Source: Macrocystis pyrifera (taxonomy: Eukaryota > Sar > Phaeophyceae > Laminariales > Laminariaceae). Taken from it: DNA of 64,000 nucleotides. Location: assembly GCA_031763025.1 (NCBI GenBank), contig JASSKH010000002.1, forward strand, positions 17,086,468 to 17,150,467, given 5' to 3'. This document shows positions 1-10,064 of this stretch, in pieces. A program made the position numbers and the translations under genes. The notes beneath the pieces were generated by a model, which saw only the letters and a program-made list of their open reading frames with translations, had not been told where the DNA came from and did not search any database. Numbering within the stretch: position 1 is the first letter of the stretch; each line of letters begins with the position of its first letter.

Positions 1-466
1 ATAAGCAACGCTTGACTCGTACCCGCTACGTTCGTCTGAACACGAGTACACAGTTTTTAGTACAAGAAGGCGCTTCTATTGACGAACGTAGTGTTTGTTC
101 GAAAATATAACCTGTACCGGGACATTGTTTGCCAGAAAACGGTATACCTTGACAGAAAATATCATATAAGACTTGGGTTTGGTGTGCCCTGGTCACGTCG
201 TTTGTCTTTACGTACCGTAAACTGGCAAAAATACGATGGTGTACCTTTTTTTTGGAATTTTTGCAAGTGAGACGGACGGACATGGATATTTCGCCAAAAA
301 ACGGTATACCTTGACAGAATGTCTTCTTACTTGGGTTGGGTGTACCCTGATGGCCTGGTTTGAGTTTTTCGTACCGTAAAACTGGCAAAAAATCGCTGGT
401 GTACCGTTTTTAGTCATGTTGTCCGTTAGAACAGGAAATTAATTTTGCTTCTAGATTACCCTAGCG
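1..466 (+). repeat. Family A dispersed repeat, 3' half (copy 1)
   Basis: This is the distal half of a roughly 1-1.1 kb dispersed repeat that recurs at least eight times in the window. It begins inside the family at the ATAAGCAACGCTTGACTCGTACC segment (split across the window edge) and runs to a weakened version of the family end near 451-466. Complete copies end in a CCCTAGGG-TAAA-CCCTAGGG palindrome; here the second half is mutated. Inside are repeated blocks around ACGGTATACCTTGACA and GAGACGGACGGACATGGAT. Short open frames in it are not conserved in frame between copies, so I do not call genes. The transposon class is unknown. Confidence 0.8.
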
Positions 467-469
467 CCA

Positions 470-1080
470 CTCGACTGGTCCACGAAAATCAGTATCGACC
501 ACTCATTTGGTACAACTCACAGAGACTGATAAATTACGTACGGGGAGCTTGCAAAATTGGACATGCCAATGCCATGAACCACAGTATTTTAAATGATGGT
601 TTTTGACGGGCCAAAGGCAGTCTTGACGGGGCAAACATATGTCGTCGACCGAAATCTGTAATAAATCATGTACTGGTAGCTTTCAAAATTGGGTATCTAT
701 CACTCTGCTCGTCGACCTCAATATCGACCACTCGACTGGTCCACGGAACTCAGTATTGACCACTCATCATTTGGTACAACTCACACTTGACGTATTTGAG
801 ATGTTTCTCGCGCCCCGCCTGGGCAGTGCGCGAGCGTGGCAGAGGCTGTCTCTACAGCAGTAGGATCGACGAAGAAAGGAATCATCATATCCTCGAGAGT
901 CAGCAACGAAACATGTTGCAGGGTGAGCGTAACGCGCACATACAGGCATACACGTACTCGTTCATAAATTCTGTTTTTCTTGGCAGCTACATAAGAATAC
1001 AAAACGCCTTCACAACACAACCCAAACACCGCGATGCATGTGGCACTGTCTGCTAGTGCTGTTGTGTGTACAAATTTGTT
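470..1080. repeat. Family G repeat fragments (gacgggccaaag / actcacagctgacg motifs)
   Basis: Degenerate short blocks recur here: TCGACCACTC...GGTCCAACTCAC, and a GACGGG(C)CAAA block. Related blocks occur near 1617-2040, 6078-6120, 41355-41430, 47780-48110 and 56640-56750, often followed by CAGCTGACGTATTT. No coding sequence is supported; several overlapping short open frames on both strands look fortuitous. Confidence 0.5.
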
Positions 1081-2245
1081 TTCGTAGTAACCGTTTGTAC
1101 CTCCACCATCGTACCGCTCCTCCCGTGGCGTAGCCTCGTCCAATTCGGTCGACACCAAAGAATCCATCCTCTCTGCCTTACGGAGTCTGGTCGCCCGGCG
1201 TGCAAAGCAGCCGAAGAGGCTCGTGACGCTCGTTTCGCGACCATATGCTAGCCTACGAATCTCAACATTTTTGCGCAAAACTCGTGCTTTCACACGTAAA
1301 ATAGCCCGAATCGGAATTTCGACACTCGTTTCTGGAACGCCCAACTCTCAACGCACAAGCAACGGCGGAGCATGAGACCAGCCACCCCAGCCCATATTCC
1401 CCACACTCTTGCCGCCATGAGCTGTCGAAAGAAGCGGAGGATGCGGCCTCTCCCGTTTCGGCCAAAAGAGAAGAGGTCCAATCTGGATGCTGGCATCGAG
1501 AACACAAAGTTTTTACCGTCACGAGCGAGCATAGATGTCAGCTGACGGCACATTTGCCCCTTGAGGAACAGCCGTAAACGACATCCCAATGCTCAAAACT
1601 ATCATGTTTCAGAAGAAGGCTTGACATGCCAAAGGTAGACCTGACGGGGCAAAGGTAGGTTATCAACCAAAATCTTTGGCCACGAGACTGTTATAAATCA
1701 AGTATCACTCTACTGGTCCAACTCACAGCTGATGTTTTCATGAAAAGTTTCTGCAAGAAACGAGCACGACACATCGGGTCACAGCTGTCAAGGACATCCC
1801 AACGGGAAAAAACGTTTTTTTTTTTACGAGAGGGTTTGACGGGACAAAAGTAAGCCTGACGGGGCACAGGTAGGACGTCAACCAAATTCTTTGGCCGCGA
1901 GACCGTTATAAATCAGTATCGACCATTAAACTGGTCCAACTCACCGCTGACATACTCACACCCAGCCAGCCGGCAGCCAGGGCACGGAGACTGCTATAAA
2001 TCAAGTATCGACTACTCAACTGGTCCAACTCACAGCTGGCGTACTCACACCCGGCCAGCCGGCAGCCAGAGCACGGCGCAAGCACGCCCGAGGCCGCCCC
2101 CGACACAGTCGAGGTCGGGGATCACGATGACGCAGTTTCGTCCCGTGAGGTGAACCTCATCTAGCGCTAGCACGAACAACGCAAAAAATACGTCTAAAAA
2201 ACGCTGAAGAGCGCTGAGAGCAAAGGGCCAACAATATCGTATCTT
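1080..2245 (+). repeat. Family G large copy 1 (pairs with 47.25-48.32 kb)
   Basis: About 1.15 kb is collinear with 47258-48317 in the same orientation. Shared landmarks include GTACCTCCACCA near 1097, the CTCAACATTTTTGCGCAAAA block near 1260, GCCCATATTCCCCACAC near 1389, the GACGGGGCAAAGG block near 1650 and the CGAACAACGCAAAAAA block near 2173. The two copies differ by indels (for example the 1841-2040 stretch duplicates the TATCGACYACT...ACTCAC unit internally). Open frames are not preserved between copies, so this reads as a non-coding dispersed repeat rather than a gene. Confidence 0.75.
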
Positions 2246-3040
2246 TATCCATATCAGAATTTTACATATGCGGTTCAACCGAAATGTAACGCCAAAAATA
2301 TATAAATAATATCATACGGTACCGCTCGGTATATATTCATCGATTACGTACCAAGTAGACAATAACCCTGAAAAGGTCATTGCTACGGGTACTCTGTTGT
2401 TGATGATGTTGTTGTTGTTGTTGTCTTCAAATTAAATCGTCCTTTCTGCCCAGCTTCATCAGTACACCCAGTGTCCGTCCTGATTCCTTATCCTAGATAA
2501 ATACTGATTCTGTGGTCGCAGACTGTGAGGCAGAGGAACACCAAACACTAAAAGTAATAGCAAATTCAAGGGTCAAGCAAGTGTAATGTCAGAGTACCGG
2601 GTACGAGAACACAACAACACAAGCAAGATTACAAATTAAGAAGAAAAGACAATAGAACAAAATATATTCTGCAATGAAACATTATACAAATGACGCAAGG
2701 AGATCAGAAAGGCTGCTAGATGGAACGCACGGACGAATACTGGCCATCGATAAATACCTCACGGAATACCAAATTTCCAACATACTTTGTGTACGCAGGA
2801 TCAACAAACCAACCAATCCGGCCGTACACCCTCCGATTGTTCGCTGGTGTAAAAGCCTTGAAACAGTCGTGTGGTGACTGCTGCCATGTTTTGCTTCGGT
2901 CAGCTAGCGCTAGAGTACGAGTTAGAGAAGAAAAAACGTTGTGACGGTATTACTATACTTCAATATCCTACAGCAGTACTGCACTTCATTTATAATGAGG
3001 CGCGCGAGCCTTTTTTCCATGGTTTTCCCACAAATAAAAG
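2245..3040. other. Region without a supported gene
   Basis: This stretch is AT-richer than its neighbours and contains a short TTG microsatellite near 2396-2425. I see no recognisable protein, RNA gene or repeat family. The small open frames between 2674 and 3071 overlap in different frames and have no features of real proteins. Confidence 0.4.
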
Positions 3041-3302
3041 CCTCTTCATAACGGCTCGCATACGAGGGTAGGGTGCCTCATCTTTATTTTCTCTGTTCGT
3101 GTGTCATGTTCATTTTTTTTCTTAGGCCACGTTTGACCACCGCGCGCAACGCACACGGCACCAATTGCAGTCCCGGCGGGCTCTGTGCACGCACTCACAC
3201 AAAACGAAACCTTCTCACGCAGGTGCGGCGGTAAGTCGTTCACAGTTGGTGGAGCTAGGTGCGGCAACGTGTGTAGCGAGATGGCTGGGCCATGGTTTTA
3301 AA
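3040..3302 (+). repeat. Family E repeat (inverted relative to 17.80-18.07 kb)
   Basis: Landmarks such as AAGCCTCTTCATAACGGCTC, GGGCTCTGTGCACGC and GCGAGATGGCTGGGCCATGG reappear as their reverse complement at 17803-18070. At 17803 this family directly follows a family A end. It is non-coding as far as can be seen. Confidence 0.75.
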
Positions 3303-3329
3303 CAAACAGAACCGTAAAATATCACGCGG

Positions 3330-3474
3330 TTTTTGTTTTCTTGGATTTTTCTACCAAATGAAACCCAACTCTACGAGTACTCGTTGGCAGACTGTGCCTG
3401 TCCACAGCAACGTCCGGGCCGTATCCTAAGACATGCACGTGATGTTGACAGGCCCATCGTCCTACTACTACTAC
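3330..3474 (+). repeat. Family D fragment
   Basis: The block around CCCAACTCTACGAGTACTCG, CTGTCCACAGCAACGT and GGGCCGTATCCTAAGACATG matches the arms of the foldback element at 7.7-9.1 kb and the fragment at 9065-9235. It ends immediately before the hairpin-bearing terminus at 3475. Confidence 0.6.
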
Positions 3475-3996
3475 AATTGTAGGACAAGGCAAGGGTTGCC
3501 CCGCTGTTCCCTAGGGTTTTACCATATAACAAAAGGTTCGCCGGCGGTATGACAATTCTCTCGCGACGTCGATATTTGCCACGTAGAATATTACTTGTTT
3601 GCAGATGCTGCTGTTGCCGCTATTTCGAAGCAAAAAACATGAACAAAACGTCACAGTCGAGCATCGCGCAGATTGCGATGACCTCGACGTGTCGCGAACA
3701 CACCCACACCAAATAAAACGCTGCCGTGAAGTCAAAGATGACAAAAGGCATACAAGTAGACTTTTCGCCGATGATCGTCAAGTACATGCACCCCGTAAAC
3801 AACACTCTGTCGACCAAACAGTTAATATAAATGTAGCCGCGCAGAACTCGAAAGGCTGGACGCGCCGTGCAACATTTCTACAAAATTTGTTCTAGCAAAA
3901 AGAGGGAAACAAGAAGGCAGGCAGTCCTAATCGAGAAGCAATATCACATCAAAAATCAAAACGTTTCAACACACATGTGAAGAACACGTGAGACGC
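3475..3996 (-). mobile_element. Helitron-like 3' terminal region of the PIF1-protease element
   Basis: This is the stretch between the stop codon of the PIF1-protease gene and the element end. The same ~500 bp recurs at 13446-13935, 25860-27530 (interrupted) and 31868-32370, and a shorter piece at 9246-9400. All copies lose similarity just outside ATTGTAG, which marks the terminus. Directly inside lies a hairpin: in the cleanest copy (25866-25888) the arms AGCAGGGCAA and TTGCCCTGCT pair perfectly around GGG. Read in the gene's direction the order is gene, about 0.5 kb, hairpin, CTACAAT end. That matches the plan of Helitron 3' ends, although the last bases are not a canonical CTRR. Class assignment is inference. 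Confidence 0.65.
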
Positions 3997-5826
3997 TCAA
4001 GGCGGCGGTACGTCGGAGTCGAGTCGGCAAGGCACAGCTGCGCTCCCCACGTCGTAGTGGCCAGGACTTCGGTAAGGCGGAGGCATGATGGGTCCTTGTC
4101 TAGTCGCCTCGATTATCTCCGCGCGTTCTTGGCTTGCGCGATCATGGTAGCTAGCACTACGATACGGTGTCGTTTGTGCCTGGGGAACAGGCAAGGTCAT
4201 AGACTTTCGAAGGTAGACATACATATGCTGGAAACCATGATACCAGTCATAGTCGAAATCGTCGCAAGACGTGGTACTTCCCCCGAGTATGCAATCGTAC
4301 TTCAACCACCGCCCTCTCCAACGCAACTGGGTCACGAAATGGTTCGGAATGGAGTAGATGACAGCTACGAGGCAGTACTCAACGCTTATCATGATAATGG
4401 GTGACGGTGCTGGCGGCTCTCCGGCGTCCTCGAAGATGTCTAAACGTGCAGACGCGAAGAAAACGCGATCTGGGGCGTTGTCCGCACTCCAAGGAACAAC
4501 CGACCATGTGGATGTGCTGATGTGCCGGGCGCAGCTCTCGTCGCAGGGGGGGCACGGAGCAGGTCCAGGAAATGAGAAGACGGAGGCGGCTCCGGTTAGA
4601 AACAAGGCATTGACTGCATCCTGGAGTGAATGGGGCGGTCCGTGCGGAATCAAGATTGGTGCGGGATCTCGCCATCGTGCACATTGGGATGCGGTTGTCT
4701 CGATACGGCCATGGTCTTCGATATGGCAATCGGTAGTGTAGTGCCAGTTGAATCCGAGAGCCGTCCGAGTGTACACGATACGAGCATGCCGTTCCACGTC
4801 GTCATCTGGCCACCCGCTGTTGGGGTGGAGTTGATCATCAGGTCGAAGGGTGATCGTTTCGTATATGGAGCCTGGCGTTCCCATTACGGATCCTGCGCCC
4901 GGTAGGCCGCTACTACCAAGGATCTTGTCACGTGCTTGAGCCAAAGAATCCTGCATTCCGCCCAAGATTGCGACGCATACCGAACGAAATGATACAATAC
5001 GTTTACAAGACACATGAAAGCACAACGTAGTATTTATGTATAGATGGGTACTTGCGGGCGCCGGTACGTATTATTACGACGAGATTGGATAACAGAACAA
5101 GCAAGAACTTACCAAGAGGGTGCGTTGGAGAGGCTTGCCGTCGAACATGCAGGCACGCACAGCCGCAAGAGTGGAGAAGAAGATGGCTCCAGCTGGTGTT
5201 GCCATGGTTGGGTTGGGGAGAGGGTGTCCTTCCCAAACAGCTATGGCGAAGGCGATGTCGGCGTTGAAGAAGCAATTGTTGTTCTCATTGGGCGGCAGAA
5301 AAGGTGAAGGGCGGATGGAGCTGGTGTCTGTTTGTCCGTCGTTGGTGTGGGATGTATAACTAGCCGGAGGACTTGTCGTGGCCGGTCGGAATGTAGAGGG
5401 ATCATCCAAGAACAAGGCTAGTGTAGCCTTGTCGAGGCGTTCGAGGTAGTCGATCATAGCCGCTACATCGTCCTGTGGATGGGTCAGATCGTCGAGAGTA
5501 ACCGGCGACAGCAAGAAGAGCTTGCTGGCATCGGTCGCTCGGGACAGAGCGACGTAGACAGCCGCGCTGTCCATATAGCCGTCTACTGGCTTACGAATGT
5601 CGAGCACAAGTTTAGGGATGGTTTCGCCTTGTGCTCGATAGACTGAGGAAAGAATACCAAGAGACAGAGGCACCTGCATTCTGTTGATGGTGAATTTCCG
5701 CTTGCCTTTACCAACGATGGAGAACTTCCTGTAAACCGGACAGCAGCCGATGACACCTCGAGGGAGCCCGTCCAGCTTTAGCCCAGCTCTGTCGGCGGCG
5801 TCGATGTTTGGTAGGCTTGAGCTATA
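3997..5826 (-). CDS. PIF1-type helicase C-terminus fused to a USP/C19-like cysteine peptidase (5'-truncated, two exons)
   Basis: Exon 1 (about 5826-5113) carries the end of a superfamily 1B PIF1 helicase: NRMQVPLSLG, YRAQGETIP (motif V-like) and AAVYVALSRATDASKLFLL (motif VI). A low-complexity linker follows, then NNNCFFNADIAFAIAVWEG, which resembles the catalytic cysteine box of ubiquitin-specific proteases. A GTAAGT donor at 5112 and a CAG acceptor at 4951 join in phase 0 to exon 2 (4950-3997, 317 residues). Exon 2 holds Cys pairs including CPPCDESC, then YCLVAVIYSIPNHFVTQLRW with RWLKYD, resembling the USP histidine box, and stops with TGA. The reading frame is open throughout. Helicase motifs I-IV are absent: the coding frame runs into a tandem array at 5815. 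PIF1 helicases drive Helitron-type transposition; a removable protease partner would be analogous to the OTU domains known in some Helitrons. The helicase call is firm; the peptidase call is by motif order only. Confidence 0.72.
4951..5112 (-). other. Spliceosomal intron, 162 bp, in the PIF1-protease gene
   Basis: The minus strand reads CTCTTG|GTAAGTTC at the donor and GGAATGCAG|GATTC at the acceptor. Both flanking exons are in phase 0, and joining them keeps one open frame. Apart from the AG in CCCGCAAGTACC, no AG lies between the donor region and the chosen acceptor. Exon 1 would otherwise read on to a stop at 5074. Confidence 0.7.
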
Positions 5827-6056
5827 GGTGGTACTTCATCTGCACATGTTTTGAAGGCTTGAGCTACAGAAGATAGCTCATCTACACACATTTTCCCAGG
5901 CTGAGCTATAGGAGCTACATGAGTTACAGTAGCTCATCTGCGCCCGATGTACATGAGCTACACATGTTTCCCCCGGCTTGAGCTATAGGCGGTAGCTCAT
6001 CTGCACATGTTTTCGAAGCGTGAGCTATATCAATAGATGAGCTAGCTCATGAGCTG
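5815..6056. repeat. Tandem array of ~43-bp stem-loop units
   Basis: About five degenerate units follow the pattern GGCTTGAGCTATAGG, a short spacer, TAGCTCATCTGCACATG, TTTTCGAA. Each unit carries an inverted pair TGAGCTA/TAGCTCA that could fold, and the last unit has the palindrome GATGAGCTAGCTCATGAGC. One unit is expanded to about 75 bp with an extra TGAGTTACAGTAGCTCA. The array replaces the expected upstream part of the PIF1 gene. Confidence 0.85.
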
Positions 6057-6059
6057 TCC

Positions 6060-6690
6060 GGGGTGTGCAGAAAGTTGAGTGTCGACCGATCGGTTGAACT
6101 CACAGCTGACGTACAGATCAAACCAACCAAACAGCGACACATTCGACACAAGGAAAAAGACTGCTGTGAATCAACAGCCAAACCCTCTGGTCAAGAGTCA
6201 CGAGCGACAGCGATAGATACAACGGTAGGTCGGTCTACAGCAGTCTACACCATCTGCACATCTGCACCCACCTCTTTTTTGAAGGCATGCTTCAACCTGG
6301 ACTGCTGTGTTGTTATTGTTAGGCTTCTCGCTGCTCGTGCCGAGGTAGCTGCTCGAATCTAGCGCTTTAGACTGGACCACAAAAGGACAAAGACTACTGC
6401 GAGCGATTTTGCTTTGGTATCTTGCTTAGCCGCGGTTCGTGGCCGCGTCAGTCTCAGCCTTGGCATGTGTTCGGTACGTAAGATCGCCTGATCTGCTGAC
6501 CGGAGTATCCAACTGTGGTGGAAATCGAGTTTATAAGCCTTAAATTCATGTAGCGTTTGTTACGTGACATTTTTAGTCTACATTTCCCTACACAACGGTT
6601 TGTATGTTTGTATGGGGTTGGACGACGCGGGTGCAAGGGGATAGTTACTTATCGTCCCCTGAGTTGATTTTTTATACGTGACTCACGAGT
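6060..6690. other. Region without a supported gene
   Basis: Contains one family G-like block (TTGAACTCACAGCTGACGTA, 6092-6111) and otherwise nothing I can assign. It does not encode the missing helicase motifs on either strand. Confidence 0.4.
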
Positions 6691-6694
6691 TGCG

Positions 6695-7712
6695 TTTACC
6701 GCTTGCCCGTTCTACCGGTCAAAAAGAAAAAAAACGAACAGCAGAGCTTCCCTCTTAGCCTTGTACGCCGCCCGCCCGTGTCGCGACCACCTCATCACCG
6801 ATTGGGCCCGGATAAAGTTTTCCTCCCTCTCTGCCACAGTGAGCGTCGTCAACCGCCTCGCGTGAAGCCCGGTGCTCACTGTGGCCCTGCTTCGCCACTT
6901 CGACAAAGTTGGTGCTCAAACTGCATTGAAGTCTCTTTGACGTTTAGTTTGGTTGCAAAAAAAAGCACCGCTTGAATACTGTTTCGCATATCAAAACGAC
7001 CCTTATATCTCGTATATGGTTCAAGCGGAGCCTCACAAGGAGGCCAGACAGATACCATTTGTGCTTCCTGTGTGTCTCAAAACACACGCGACGCCTAGCC
7101 ATGCAAACGGCGAAGGCCCTCCTTGCAACACCCCCTCTGCCTGCTAGCACCCGCTGACACCCGCGGCGGCGCCGGGCTCGCCCGCGGTACCGTGTTCTGA
7201 CTACACGCACGCTCACGAAACGAAATAAAACGGCTTCAGATTATATAAGCAACGCTTGACTCGTACCTGGTATATGTTCGTATGAATACGAGTACGAGAA
7301 GGCGCTTCTATTGACGCACGCAGTGTTTGTTTGAAAATATAAGCTGTACCGGGACATTGTTTGTTTGCCAGAACGGTATACCTTGACATAAAATGTCCTA
7401 TGTATTGGGTTTGGTGTGCCCTGATCTGCTCGTTTTACTTTTCGTACCGCAAACTGGCAACAATACGATGGTGTACCGTTTTTTGTCATTTTCGCAAGTG
7501 AGACGGACGGACATGAATGTTTCGCCAAAAAACGGTATACCTTGGCAGAAAATGCCATCTAACTTGGGTTTGGTGTATCCTGATGGCTGGTTTGAGCTTT
7601 TCGTACCGAAAACTGGCAAAAAAGCGCTGGTGTACCGTTTTTTGTCATTTTTTCCCGTTAGGACAGGAAATTAATTTTGCTTCTAGATACTCTAGGGTTA
7701 ACCCTAGGGAAC
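6695..7712 (+). repeat. Family A dispersed repeat, full-length (copy 2)
   Basis: Runs from the CCGGTCAAAAAG...GAACAGCAGAGCTTCCCTC block to the palindromic end CTAGGGTTAACCCTAGGG near 7690-7708. Order of blocks: A-rich head, GTACGCCGCCCGCCCGT, GGTGCTCACTGTGG, TTGAATACTGTTTCGCATAT, GGAGCCTCACAAGGAGGCC (which can form a hairpin), ACGAAACGAAATAAAA, then GACGGACGGACATG. A minus-strand frame near the head is open in several copies but is shifted or stopped in others, so no gene is called. Confidence 0.85.
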
Positions 7713-9085
7713 TGATGAAGGGACAGAGAAGCAGAAGAACTGCTGTAGAAGTGGTACAGCAGTAGTAGTGTGGTGGCACCTGTCATAACGGTATTTTGTT
7801 TTTCGAGTTCTACCTAAAACTAACCAACCCCACGACTGTACGTGTACTCGTAGGCCGAATGTGCCAGTCCATAGCAACGTTCGGGCCGTGTTCTAAGACA
7901 TGCTGCAGGTGGTATTGCCCGGCTCACCCTCCTACTGATGACGGGACGGAGAAACAGGAGAAGCAGGAGAAGCTCTGCTGGAAATGTCGTATTACATGTA
8001 ACAGCAGTAGTAGTGGTGGCACCTGCTACGAGAAGCTCTTGTTGGGCATGCCAGGTTGTAGATTTTTCGTCTCCATATTGTTGTGCCGACTTTCGAGGTG
8101 GGAGGCAGGAAGCATAAATATATGGAACAAAAAAAAAAGAGTACGTGTATGTACGTGTACAAAGGGTGCAAGGGTTAGACTGACAAGCCGAGCGTACAGC
8201 GACGCTGACACTGGCCTTGTGTATCTTACTGCTACTACTGCTGCTGCTGTTTTGCTGCTGGAGAAGCTCTGCTGTAGATGTCGTACAGCAGTAGTAGTGG
8301 TGGCATCCGCTACGGGAAGCTCTGTTGGAGATCTCAGGCTGTAGATTTTTCGTCTCCAAATAATTGTTAGCACTTGGTAATGAGGCGCGACTCAGTACCT
8401 GCAGTAATCATATCTGCGGTGCATCATGCTGAGCGACAGTATGCAGTATGCTGAACCTATGGGCTATGACAGTAAAAAAAGGCATACTGTAGCCCATACC
8501 TGGTACCTGGTAGTGCTGAACCAACAAGAACGAACATCTACGTACGTACGCGGTCAAACGTATCCGTGACGTTCGGACTCATTACTTCACGAAACCAAAA
8601 GTCGTCAGCAGCAGCAGCAGCAGACGGCGGCAGCAATATGCCAGCGGTACCAATGTCAGCAGCACCAGCACCAGCACCAGCAGCACCAGCAACAACAACA
8701 GTAGGGCACACGAGGTCACAGGGTCAGCGTCGCTATACGCTCGGCTTGCATGTCCAACAAGAGCTTCTCATAGCAGGTGCCACCACTACTGCTGCTGTAC
8801 GACATACCAGTAGAGTTCCTCCTGCTTCTCCGTCCCCTCATCAGTAGGAAGGTGAGCCAGGCAGTACCACCTGCAGCATGTTTTAATACACGGCCCGAAC
8901 GTTGCTGTGGACAGGCGCATTCTACCTACGAGTACACGTAGAGTCGTGGGGTTGGTTAGTTTTAGGTAGGACTCAAAAAACAAAAAACCATCATGACAGG
9001 TGCCACCACACTACTACTGCTGTACCACATCTACAGTAGAGTTAGCTTCTTCTGCTTCTCCGTCCCTTCATCAATAGTAGTATTG
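7713..9085. mobile_element. Foldback element, family D, with ~340-bp inverted arms
   Basis: The left arm (about 7716-8055) and the right arm (about 8740-9085) are inverted copies. Shared landmarks read from each end are GGGACRGAGAAGCAGAAGAA, GGTACAGCAGTAGTAGTGTG, GTGGCACCTGTCAT, CCTACCTAAAACTAACCAAC (with changes), GCAACGTTCGGGCCGTGT and GGCACCTGCTACGAGAAGCT. The middle holds a second internal copy of the GAAGCTCTGCTG...GGCTGTAGATTTTTCGTCTCC unit (about 8265-8360) and a CAG/CCA repeat near 8605-8700. No transposase is seen, as expected of a non-autonomous foldback element. Confidence 0.75.
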
Positions 9086-9235
9086 AACGACGGGCCTGAC
9101 AACACCACCTGCAGCATGTCTGAGGACACGGCCCGGACGTTGCTGTGGACAGGCAGTCTGCCAACGAGTCGTAGAGTTGGGTTTCGTTTAAAAGAAAAAT
9201 CCGAAAAACAAAAACCGTTTGATATTTTACGGTTC
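9065..9235 (-). repeat. Family D extra fragment in tandem with the foldback arm
   Basis: Repeats the CCACCTGCAGCATGT...CACGGCCCGGACGTTGCTGT segment of the right arm in the same orientation, with divergence, so the arm end is partly duplicated. Confidence 0.6.
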
Positions 9236-9245
9236 TGTTTCTTTA

Positions 9246-9400
9246 TTGTAGAGCAGGACAAGGGTTGCCCTGCTGTTCCCTACCAGGTAGGTGTTCCCAA
9301 TTAATTCAAGGTTGGACTGAGGTATGGAAATTCTCTCGCGACATAGCTACTTGCTAGGTAGAATTTTACAAGTTTGAAGATGTTACTACTGATTGACGCT
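9246..9400 (-). mobile_element. Hairpin-ended element terminus, fragment
   Basis: TTGTAG followed by AGCAGGACAA-GGG-TTGCCCTGCT (one stem mismatch), then the conserved GGTATGGAAATTCTCTCGCG and TTTGAAGATG blocks, until similarity stops near 9400. A diverged terminal remnant of the family described at 3475-3996. Confidence 0.65.
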
Positions 9401-10060
9401 ATTTATTGCTCATTGGGTGGCATTTCAGAAGAAAGAAGTGATATCAGCAGGAGATACCAGGCACGCTTATACAGTAGACGCTGATCACCCGACCCGAACT
9501 CTAACCCTAACCCGAACGCTATGGGGTGACCTATGCTTGGATGCAAAAAAGGTACCGCGGGTTGTGGGTATGGAGACGTCAGTAGTATCACTGTAGTCTT
9601 GTTTCGACCTGTGGTGTAGAAGGGTAAGTTGTCCGTCGTCCTTTGTTGTCTTGGGCCGTTCAACTCTTTTGTCGCAGTCGGAGTAGGTTTAGTATTCTGG
9701 GAGAAGGGTGTTTTTGACTTGAAAATTGCGAAGCGCGGTCTGCACTTCGGAATCGGCGTCTGCAATTAAGAAATTTCCTGGTTCGATGCAAACGCGCCGC
9801 GTTTATGGTCAGTTTTGGCCCATTTTGGCTGCGGTTTGGGGTCAGGGTTAGGGTTATCGTTAAGGACAGAGTCAGGGGTTAGGTTGGGTCTTCGCCCGTA
9901 CTTTGATCCCAACAGAAACCAAAATACCTGAACAGCCTACCAACCTAAAGATCCTTTATCCCAGATTATAAGGGGACCTCCGCAGTCGACCTATTTATTT
10001 CTTGGAAATAAGTATTCTGACTCTTTCAAGTCTGCCTGGTAATAAGTCAGCATTGTTCTT
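9400..10060. other. Region without a gene; telomere-like motifs and a family F fragment
   Basis: CTAACCCTAACCC lies at about 9500 and GGGTTAGGGTTA at about 9845, pointing towards each other. A family F piece (GGTACCGCGGGTTGTGG to TAAGTTGTCCGTCGTCC, about 9550-9640) matches 28640-28745 and 32720-32830. The open frames overlapping these are not convincing. Confidence 0.45.
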
Positions 10061-10064
10061 TGAA

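Noticed and set aside
781..1344. 187-codon minus-strand open frame
   Set aside because: The collinear repeat copy at 47.2 kb has no equivalent frame; family G shows no coding conservation.
3599..3895. 98-codon plus-strand frame in the hairpin-ended terminal region
   Set aside because: Other copies of the same region interrupt it, and it is antisense to the element's gene direction.
6712..6906. Minus-strand frame in family A (SKWRSRATVSTGLHARR...) recurring in many copies
   Set aside because: It recurs because the DNA is repeated. Several copies shift or stop the frame, and the opposite strand is equally open.
8026..8373. Long overlapping frames on both strands of the foldback element
   Set aside because: CAG/CTG repeats lack stops in most frames; no protein pattern.
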